This document shows, piece after piece, positions 55,539 to 64,000 of a DNA stretch of 64,000 nt. Positions within the stretch are counted from its first letter, which is position 1; each line of letters opens with the position of its first letter. The notes beneath the pieces were generated by a model. The model was not told the origin of the DNA. It saw nothing but the letters and a program-made list of their open reading frames with translations, and did no database searches. A program made the position numbers and the translations under genes. This stretch comes from Henckelia pumila (Eukaryota; Streptophyta; Magnoliopsida; Lamiales; Gesneriaceae): the NCBI RefSeq assembly GCF_033568475.1, contig NC_133120.1, positions 94,816,151 to 94,880,150 on the forward strand. The letters run 5' to 3'.

Positions 55539-56870
55539 TGTAGTGACCCTTACCCGGATCACCTACTAAACAGAACTTAGGCATGCAATTAACTTAATTA
55601 AACAGATATCAGAATAAAACTGCGGAAACCATAAATAATTTACAACCCCAAGTACAGGAATCTGTAATTTATCCAATAATATACAACCAAATCGAATAGC
55701 TGTAAAAACCCAAAACAACAGTAATAAAACCTAAGCGAAGCTCCAGCTGGCCAACCACTGACTAGCCCCTCCTGGATCCACCCTCCTCGTCCAATCGCAA
55801 ACCTGCCCCATGGAATAGGGTGTCCAGAAAATACAGAGTACGAGACGTGAGCATAAAACGCTCAGTGCGAGAGTATGAGTATACATGCATGCAAAGTGAA
55901 CTCCCTATAGACTCGAGGTCAAGGATCAGATAACAGAGACAGACCGGGCCCTGGTATGTATCACGTTGTGCCGTCGCTTCAGGAGGTGGCTCCCATACCG
56001 AGATAACCGTGGATACGCCGGACCCAAATCGATGGAAGTCCATCCACTAACAGGATAGGGTACAACCCTACTAACAGACATCTCGAAAGAGATACAGCAA
56101 GATGCAAATGAATGCAGCATAATATCATGGCATATAAATCATGCAGTCACATAATACATGCATACTCAGTCAGGATATCTCGAACAGTACTTTCGTACCT
56201 CAAAACAGTGCAAGCTCTACCAACTCTAGGTCCACGCCTATAGTCTGCTCTACACTGCCAAATGATACTACAATCATTAAAGTGCTCTAAAAGCCTTAAC
56301 TAAGCTATTGCATACTCCTAAATATTTATAGGAAGCAAAAGCTATACCTTCGTCCGTCGTTAGCCCTTTGATGTCGATGCCTCCAGAACTTGAGCACAAC
56401 TCCGCTACGACTACCGAACGCCTCGCCGACCTTCGGACCAAGCCTAAGAAGACTAGAACAGCTCCAAAAGGACTAGAAAGGAAAGGAGAACTCGGAATTG
56501 GCAAATGAAAGTGAAGCCTCGGCCTTCTATTTATAGACAACGATCGGAACTTCCGATCCTTGATCGGAACGTCCGAACCTCGATCGGAACGTCCGATCCT
56601 GCCATCGGAGCTTCCGAAGATCCTGATCTGCCACGTGTCAAAATATCACTTGTTGATTCCGAATAGGGGTGATCGGAGCTTCCGGTCCTGATCGGAGCTT
56701 CCGATCTTGCCACACGTCATGCCTGACGTAATATCGATCGGAGCTTCCGATCCTGTTCGGAGCTTCCGATCCTGATCGGAGCTTCCGAACTCACCTTCGG
56801 AGCTTTCGAACTTTACCCAAGTAATTATGTTTAATTCCTTAATTATTGATTTTGGTTACGGGCTACTACA
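55539..56870 (-). repeat. 5' LTR of gypsy C
   Basis: 1332 bp, matching 38340-39642, with an extra ~29 bp near 56120-56150 (TATCATGGCATATAAATCAT). TATA box at 56527-56536 (minus), palindrome array at 56542-56810. Confidence 0.92.
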
Positions 56871-56875
56871 AATAG

Positions 56876-57503
56876 CCTTATAAATGTCATCATCTTCATC
56901 TTCGAAAAATTGAGGAGAAATTATTTTGAAAGAAAGAGTGAATTTGGTGTGATTGAAAATGAGTTTGAGTGAACATATTTATAGGGCAAAAACTAGTCGT
57001 TTGTTACCGTTGGGGGTAAGAAAAAAATCGAGTATGTGTTGAATAAAAATTCGTGATAATCATGTGATGCATATAATGATAATCATAATTAATTATACGC
57101 AATAAAATATATATCATATCACGTTATTATAAGGTTAGTGTCCTAGACAACCTCTTATATAATAACATAAAATTATATATTGATATAGTTAGTATATATA
57201 CATAATAAATATATATCATATCACGTTATTATAAGGTCAGTGTCATAAACAGCCTCTTATATAATAACATGAAATTATACAAATATAATTAGACAATAAA
57301 ATTATATAAGCAGTAATGTATAATCATATCACGTTATTATAAGGTCGGTGTCATAAACAGCCTCTTATATAATAACATGAAATTATACAAATATAATTAC
57401 ACAATAAAATTATATAAGCAATAATGTATAATCATATCACGTTATTATTTTAAAACTTCAGAGGCTTTTATACTTGTCGTATCCCTTACTGGGAGTGTGG
57501 GAT
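56876..57503 (-). other. Copia B 5' untranslated region, left part, with tandem repeats
   Basis: Non-coding leader sequence of copia B between gypsy C and the CACTA-like element. The tandem array is listed separately. It resumes after 61153. Confidence 0.7.
57098..57440. repeat. Three-plus tandem units of ~105-118 bp in the copia B leader
   Basis: Each unit starts ATCATATCACGTTATTATAA and continues with GGT(T/C)(A/G)GTGTC and CCTCTTATATAATAACAT. The fourth copy is truncated after CACGTTATTAT. Inside each unit TTATTATAAGG faces CCTCTTATATAATAA, an imperfect inverted repeat. Confidence 0.8.
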
Positions 57504-58407
57504 CACTACAACAAAAACGGCTTTTCGCAGCGTGCAGTGCATGCTGCACAACTCAAAGCTGTTGAAAATTCAAAGTTATTGACAGCGCGCAATGCACGCT
57601 GCGGACAGTAATATCAACAGTGCACGATGCACGCTGCGGAAAATAACATCAACAACACGCAATGCACACTGCAGAAAGTAACATCAACCGCATGCCAGGC
57701 ACGCTGCAGAAAAGGAAATCAGCAGCACGCATTGTCTGCTGCGGAAAGATGTATCAACAACTTGCACTGCACGCCGCGAAAAACTATTGACAGCGTGCAC
57801 TCGCAAGCTGCGAAATAAATTATTGGCAGCACATAAATGTACGAAACTTCAATAAACTAAATGAAGAAATGAAAACGAATAAATAAACAAAAACTTTCAA
57901 TTTCATTCATTAAAACAAAAGACCCAAATTTTTACAACAAACTAAGCACAATTTCAAGTCTAATCCAATCGCAGAGTTAATACACGAGTTTCTTCATCAT
58001 ACTAACCAAAACACGATACAAAATATCTCAACAAACTAGCTAATCTATATCAATCACACAAGACTACAAATTTAGATAATCATGCGACGGTGCTCCCTAA
58101 AGCGTCATCAAGAATTCTCATTTCATCAGCTTCTCCACCAAAATCTTATCAACCCAAACTTTCCAAAAAAATCCACCAAGAACAATGTGCTGCAAAAATT
58201 TAAGAAATTCCTTGCACCTGCAGAAAATTTAAAAAAAAAAAGAAAGAAAAGAAAAGTTAAGTGTTAAAAAAAGAGTATTTTCTTTGAAAAAAGGTCAAAG
58301 AGAAGGAAAAAATTCAAAATAGTTGCATTTGCGCAAAATTAACACAGTAGTTGAATTATTCAATGAAGAAATATAATTTATTACACTAGCATCATAAAAC
58401 ACATGCT

Positions 58408-58439
<32 letters not shown>

Positions 58440-61153
58440 AAGATCTTGAGATGCAAGTCAAAAGGTAATTAAAATGACTGAAGGCTCTTCACTAAATAAA
58501 AACAGGAAAAAATGGTGAATATAAACTTAACAACGAGAAGTAAACCTTGATGCCAAATCATAATGTTATCCCAGTGTTCTCCAATCGAGGATTCTCCGGA
58601 TCTGCAAATAGCATAAATTGGTTTGTTAGGACCAGAAGAATCAAAACCAAATAAAAAGTTTAGAAAATTTATGCAATATGATCAACGCAATGGGAAGGCC
58701 ATTACAATGTTTTAAGAACTCATTCCTTCAGGAAGGTATGCAACCTTCTGCTTAAAATAGTACACTCAATTCTGCATTCCATTACAATATATCACAACAA
58801 AAAGTGTCAGTAACCAAGTGCCTATAAGATGGATTATTCTCTCAAATTTATTAAGATGCATGGACACGACTAAATTTAGATTCTAGTTAGTCAAAGGACC
58901 ATTCCATTACGTTAACTCGGTATGCAGCTGGAACACAACTTTGAAAAAATTCTTTAGCTCATGAACTCAATTGTGGAAGCAGTTACAATCATCACAAAAA
59001 CACATTTCCAGGCTTTTCCTTGGAATTTTGGAGCGAGGAAAAAGAGACTGACGACAGTAGAACAAATTTGTTCAGGTGTTTAAATATTTTTATTATCAAT
59101 GGAAGTAAGTGAAAAAAGCCAAACCATCGCCTTCTCTCACGTGCCTTTAGGATTCAGCAGCAGTTTTACAATAACAATAGCCTCATGCACAACACAGAAC
59201 AATTAATTCATTATTTGGAAAAAGAACTCACGAAGGATTCACCCTCATGTTAAATGGGTAGCTAATATTTTTTTTAAAAAAAAAAACAGGGACATCAATT
59301 CAAAAGTTACAAAATTTAAATTATCAAGAATTCACTTCACTTGAATCGTGAACATACCATATGTACAAATTTGGTTATAAAATCACTCATCATTCCATAA
59401 CACTTGAAATGAATTTATGAGAAATGAATACCGAAATATGGGACTAAAACTAGAAGCTTAATTAACTCGGCTGGCTTCCACTCACCTAAATTTACACTAA
59501 TTTATTAATATTAAAATCTACAATTTTTAAAACAATGGCAAACTTTTAGTTCTACGAGATTTTTAATTTCCTTTTAAATTATACATGATTTGTACGAACT
59601 TTCGCTGCTTCCAAGTGCCAAAATTGATACCCATCACTTCACTCCATTCAAGTATATTTACCTTTTCTTTTATTTCTAAGCATTAACATAAAAAATTGAA
59701 GTATTTTCATAACTTTTATTCTATATTTCTAAGAATTAACAACAAAAACTAATAAAAAAAACATGAACTTCTGTAGAATTAAAAGGACACATGTTTATAA
59801 TATTAAAGATCTTTGGAACACCCAAGGATGCAACATCATCTGTCAATAATAGGTGCAATACATATTCAAGAAAAGCCAACATATCATAGTGTATACAATC
59901 ATAGAACTTCAGTGCAATATACAATCATAAATTTTACAGCATTTGGTAAATGGCAGTATAGAAAAAACAGAGATTGAGAACCAACGAAGAAGAAGAAATA
60001 ATACATGTTATTTTCATCATTTTTGTTCTACTGGATTGAAAACTAATATCCTATCCTTGATAGATATCTTAGCAACATTTTCTTGAAACAATGTAATCTA
60101 GATTCAACAACTAGGTGGAGATTTTCCAGTCACATTCATGTTGCCACAAAGATCATATCCCAATTTAACAAAGATTACATTGATCAAATACTCACTTTTA
60201 TTCACATGAATGCCTAAAATAATCTGGACCTGTTAAATCATGGATTCAAATCTGATGGCATAAAACTGGCCCAAGAAAGAATCCGCAAGGGACGTCATAT
60301 AAAGTTGCAAACTTTTGAATCTGTAATGGACGTCATATTCCAAGGAATTTAAGAACCAAAAACGAATTAAATTTGAAGGGAAAAATTTTACCTCGGGATA
60401 GCCTTTGAAAGGCGATGTAAGGAGCTGGAATAGAGATCGAAAAAGCCAAAAATCAAACCAAAAACTGGTTGAAATCAAGATGAACAGTAATTGAAAGGAG
60501 GGTCGCTCAAATACGGCTTCGTTCTCGGCTAGAAATTCGGGATAATGGCTGGGCTAGCTTCGAAATACATTAAAATCGTGATCAAAACCAGGGGGTTTTA
60601 AATCGCAAGAACATCATCGATTCAAGCTGAAAACTCGCGATTGAGCATAGAAATCAAATCTACAAGACAAGAGCTACAACTCACGGCAGTTGCTGGCTGA
60701 TTTCCGGCAGATAAGAGGCAGAGGTGGCGGCGAAAAATGAAGGAGAACAAGGGTTCAACGATTTGGGGAGGTACCGATGCGTTTGGGAACTGGGTTGGGT
60801 TTCTTCGTTCTAGAAACTCTGTGAGTTGCTTTGGGTTTTCGATTTGGTGCTATAGAATTGAATGAGATTTGGAGAATTGGCAGCGTGCTTGTAAGTTGCG
60901 CTGAAAAAAAAATTGTTAAAGTTCATTAATGGCGCACATAATCAGCCGAGAAAAATGAATTTTAACAGCTCACAAAAAGTACGCCGCTGAAAAGCCTATC
61001 TACCGCGTGTTTTTTGTGCAAGCCGTTGTATATATAACTGTACTAATATTAGCAGCGCACAAAAACGTGCACGTCGCAAATAATATAATTGACGGCATGC
61101 TTTTATTGCACGCTGTGGATATTACGCTGCGAAAAATCATTTTTGTTGTAGTG
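57504..61153. mobile_element. Non-autonomous CACTA-like DNA transposon (3.65 kb)
   Basis: Ends are CACTACAACAAAAACGGC and, inverted, CACTACAACAAAAATGAT. They carry subterminal repeats of a ~20-bp motif near CAGCGTGCANTGCACGCTGC, about eight on the left (57525-57810) and five or more on the right (60885-61135). CACTAC ends and subterminal repeats are hallmarks of En/Spm elements. The immediate 3-mers differ (GAT, AAG), so no target duplication is confirmed. The interior has no transposase; it holds AT-rich non-coding sequence, a (GATGAC)n run near 58409-58439, and a GC-richer stretch at 60480-60830 that looks like a captured leader. Confidence 0.75.
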
Positions 61154-61377
61154 AAGGTCGTCTTAACATCCTCCCACGATTTATAACAAGTTTTTTAAAA
61201 AACTTTAAAAAAATTTTTTATGTCTGATAATAATATGATATTATATATTAAATATATACACAACAAATAAATAAACAATAAAATAAATATACTTACTTGT
61301 TAAATATTTTTGTCTTCTCTTTGTATTTTGGAGCGTCGAAAATTATAGAGAACCTTCGAGCGATCGTGCTGATAACG
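61154..61377 (-). other. Copia B 5' untranslated region, right part, and candidate primer-binding site
   Basis: Non-coding AT-rich leader. Next to the 5' LTR the minus strand reads CGTTATCAGCACGA (61364-61377). It shares only TATCAG with the usual methionine tRNA site but is a sequence I recall beside many copia LTRs. Confidence 0.55.
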
Positions 61378-61596
61378 TGTTGTGAAAAGTAAAAATTATG
61401 GTAAAAACTAAAAACTCTAAAACTCAAAATATATATCAAACCAAACACTTATAAAATGTTGAGGTCTATTTATAGATCTTCAATTGAGAAATGTCCAAAA
61501 ATAAATATGTCATCCATTAGATAATCAAAAATTAAAATATCATCACATCACCATCACAATAATTTTCAATCTAATTTTAATATATAATTTCCACTA
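61378..61596 (-). repeat. 5' LTR of copia B
   Basis: 219 bp, homologous to 22894-23147 but lacking about 35 bp. It is followed by the target duplication ACACC at 61597-61601, which matches the one at 22889-22893 almost 39 kb away. Confidence 0.85.
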
Positions 61597-61635
61597 ACAC
61601 CTACTTAATCATATAATTTCTCCTAATTAAATTAT

Positions 61636-61948
61636 GGAAAAATTGCTTTTTTGGTCCTGTATGTTTGTCACTTTGCGAATTCAGTTTTTTATATTTTCAG
61701 ATTTCAGTTTTAGTCTGCTCTCTTTATTTTTTTGGCAATTTTAGTCCTTTTTTCGATGTGGCGCTGACGTGGCACCAATTTAGTGCTGATGTGGAGCCGA
61801 CGTGTACAGTGTCACGTAAGTATTTTCGAATAAAAAGGATCGAAATTACAAAAAATCAGAACATGCAGGACTAAAACTGAAATGTGAAAACATAGAAAAC
61901 CAAAATCGCAAAATAACAAACATACAGAACTAACTTTGTAATTTTCCC
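61636..61948. mobile_element. 313-bp foldback MITE with perfect 9-bp target duplication
   Basis: The left end GGAAAAATTGC, then TTTTGGTCCTGTATGTTTG, faces the inverted right end with CAAACATACAGAACTAA and TTGTAATTTTCCC. Both flanks are TTAAATTAT (61627-61635 and 61949-61957). The TTTGGTCCTGTA arms resemble the 19052-19604 element, suggesting one Mutator-like family. Confidence 0.85.
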
Positions 61949-61957
61949 TTAAATTAT

Positions 61958-64000
61958 CGATCAGTTTGGCTAGCTTTTGTTTATCCACATTGTATATATA
62001 TATCTCAAATTGATATCGACAAACAACTAATAAATTTGATGCATGGATTTATATGATCCACACACTCCGATTTAGATTCAAGCCTTTGCTGCTTATACAT
62101 TATAAATCCAATAGTGAATTAAGATCGATGGAAGCAAATTAAACTTAAAACTCCGAAATTTAAATCAACGAAATGAGATTTTAATCATCTCAAAATTGAA
62201 TATTAAATGTTATTGATTACTAGGTTGACTCCATCTTTTGTATATAATATAATTTTTATTTTGAGGAGTTCAATTTCGTAGCAATTCAGAGGTCGATAAA
62301 AATTAAGGGAACGAGTGGACAACGTAAGAGCTCATGGGGGCCCGAGGGTTCATGACCACACGATGAACTCACATGCACCTACTAAATTATATACAAATAT
62401 AATTAATGAATCTGGTAATGTGAGTTAATTAGAGTGTAGTTACGTACTAAATTCTTCAACAATAAATACGCGATCGGCGGCCTAAACAAGTAAATTTATA
62501 GAGAATATATTTAAGTGGTAATAGATGTATTGTCGTTTTGTTTTGTTTATTTTTTTTAAGCTTTAGTTCCCACAATGGTTTTAAATTCAAGAATATCATT
62601 TAAATTTTCACGCACATGGAAGTTCTGCAAAATGTTTGTTTCGCAACACGGACCGAATTGCACTTGTCCCCCTCAATTTTGCTTATTGACATTTAGGATA
62701 GATGGACTATCCCATGTTTCTCTCCTCACTTGTACCTTCCGCCCAATCCCGAAGCCCCGGGACATTTTACTGTGGAAGATGGAGAATAGATCCCGACATC
62801 TCGTCAGGTTTGTGAATCCAACAGTGAACTGGATTATGGTCAAACATTACCAAATTGCCCCTGAGTATTCCAACTTACATATTTGGATGCGTGCTCATAT
62901 TTTCAGATCTGGATCTGAATCTGAAAAGTATTATGCGATAAAATGGTGTCTACAAATCAAGATATTCGTTAAGATAGGTGAGTAACTCGCAGAAATTCGG
63001 TATGCATCATGTTGCTGAGAAACTGAAAATTATTGATCGCTCTTCTTCCACACGTCATTGATATAATAGCTGCGTATAAGCTCTGTGTGGGCTGAGATTT
63101 GATAGTATATATTCAATTTTTCCATATTTGATCCTTTTTATTTTTTTGGTACAAGAACGTATTGGATTGACTAATTTTCATTGCTCTGGTTAATATGTTT
63201 TTTTGTTTGTGGGAGAAATGAATAGATATTTTTGTACGTGAAAAACTGCTAGCAGAAGAATTATGGAAATCGACACTGCATCTATTAGTTTTTCGAAGCT
63301 CGGTTGTTTGCATCCTTCACTGTCCACAAAGCCCCTCTTCTCGGATGGATCTGTGAATGTAAAGAAATCATAAGGACTAATGACCGTGAATGTAAGGAAT
63401 CACATGATTCCGTAGATTAACTAACCTACCGTTGGAAAACCCCTCTTCTCGGATGGATCTGTCAATCCAAATTTTGCAGAGAACATCAGATACAAATCTA
63501 TATTGATGAGCAAGAGACGACAAAATTTATATTGAGTACCTTTTAAAGATCGTGAAAGATGCAGTAGGAAGAAACAAGATATTGGATGATCTGTGTTGTG
63601 CTGCGTGATGAAGGCGGGTGTAAGATCGGTGGAGTGGGATGTTCCACACTCTTCTCACGGGAGATAAGGTTCAGAAACTGTGGTTGAAAAATATCATCAT
63701 CGATTTTTTTAATTAAAAGATAGTAAGGGCATTTTAGGTAAACCTGCAAAAAAATATATTAATCCGTAGAATTATCAAGTTAAACAAACAACCTACACAT
63801 TATCTTATTCAATTAATCATTCACACCAAACAACAAGCTAACAAATCACATATTTAATTAATCTATTCATTATCAACCAATTTATCAATCCATCTATTAG
63901 TACGTTATCATACAAATTTATAATAATAATTATTTTTCTAAATAATTTATCCACACCGTTCTCTCATTCAATAATTAAAAATCATTAGGCCCTCGTTACT
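61958..64000. other. Gene-free flank
   Basis: No gene recognised. The 136-codon plus-strand frame at 62575-62985 has no family resemblance or splice context. The last ~250 bp are AT-rich with CAA/ATTAAT repeats typical of small transposon interiors, and run off the window. Confidence 0.5.
63332..63462 (+). repeat. Pair of 23-bp direct repeats 108 bp apart
   Basis: CCCCTCTTCTCGGATGGATC begins identical 23-bp copies at 63332-63354 and 63440-63462. A shorter related phrase, GTGAATGTAA, also occurs twice between them. Confidence 0.8.

Larger units (their letters stand above)
38340..56870 (-). mobile_element. Gypsy C: Ty3-gypsy chromovirus-like retrotransposon, split by copia D
   Basis: LTRs at 38340-39642 and 55539-56870 (plus strand TGTAGTGACCC ... 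GGGCTACTACA) are flanked by AATAG on both sides (38335-38339 and 56871-56875). Minus orientation: 5' LTR, tRNA-Met primer site, gag start 55473, gag-protease 43670-42487, pol to 39778, purine tract, 3' LTR. Without copia D it is about 7.2 kb. LTRs differ at roughly 12 sites plus a ~29-bp indel near 56120. It is inserted in the 5' untranslated region of copia B, upstream of that element's gag. Confidence 0.93.
22894..61596 (-). mobile_element. Copia B: old Ty1-copia retrotransposon, split by three later insertions
   Basis: Matching LTRs at 22894-23147 and 61378-61596 are flanked by the same 5-mer, ACACC (22889-22893 and 61597-61601). Between them, in minus orientation, lie gag (37118-38158), protease-integrase-RT-RNase H pieces (33641-36956) and the RNase H tail (23277-23431). 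These are separated by gypsy A, gypsy C and a CACTA-like element. Subtracting those leaves about 6.3 kb, a normal copia length. Every coding piece carries stops. LTR differences (about 8 over ~219 aligned bases by eye, plus a ~35-bp deletion in the right LTR) make it the oldest element of the nest. Confidence 0.9.

Noticed and set aside
58082-60478. Short frames within the CACTA-like element as captured genes.
   Set aside because: All are under 85 codons, AT-rich and without any motif.
57504-61153. Calling 3-bp target duplications for the CACTA-like element.
   Set aside because: The flanking trinucleotides GAT and AAG do not match.
62575-62985. 136-codon plus-strand frame after the nest.
   Set aside because: No recognisable family, domain or splice context; composition like the surrounding non-coding DNA.

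Overview
This window is nuclear DNA from a flowering plant. It has short AT-rich plant introns with GT..AG ends, a plant-type single-exon tyrosine/DOPA decarboxylase, an eight-exon purine-biosynthesis gene with an N-terminal organelle-targeting extension, plant-lineage Ty1-copia and Ty3-gypsy elements, and many small foldback DNA transposons. The aromatic amino-acid decarboxylase and the transposon mix would fit an asterid eudicot, but that is a weak inference. No RNA gene, CRISPR array or prokaryotic gene was recognised.

Layout. 1-2.4 kb: the end of a minus-strand, transposon-related transcription unit (Transposase_28-like ORF, TATA box near 2.41 kb, and a 1.5-kb leader that holds an array of seven covarying hairpins). 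2.5-5.2 kb: an LTR-like fragment and two foldback elements. 5.67-8.54 kb (+): complete PUR5/AIR synthetase, eight exons, 404 aa. 12.69-13.85 kb (+): a two-exon coiled-coil protein of unknown function, 302 aa. 13.9-20.9 kb: gene-free, with three foldback elements that have 9-bp target duplications. 20.94-22.47 kb (-): intact tyrosine/DOPA decarboxylase, 510 aa.

From 22,894 to 61,596 the sequence is one nest of transposons lying about 0.25 kb upstream of the decarboxylase TATA box. The host element is an old, broken minus-strand copia element (copia B; 5-bp target duplication ACACC at both ends). It was split by: gypsy A (23,432-33,635, + strand, duplication TTTAT); gypsy C (38,340-56,870, - strand, duplication AATAG), itself split by the nearly intact copia D (43,676-54,950, + strand, duplication ACAGA); and a 3.65-kb non-autonomous CACTA-like element (57,504-61,153). 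By-eye LTR divergence (about 3-4% for B, about 1.3% for A, about 1% for C, about 0.2% for D) agrees with the nesting order.

The most interesting signals are the covarying hairpin array in the leader at 1.0-1.35 kb; candidate in-frame introns that would remove the stop between gag and pol in two unrelated elements (gypsy A and copia D); a third ORF of about 920 aa in copia D with its own TATA-like sequence and an internal polypurine tract just upstream; palindrome and TGGGCY motif arrays in the LTRs; and the position of the whole nest against the decarboxylase promoter. The three host genes share no evident pathway. The rest of the window is a record of transposon insertion.
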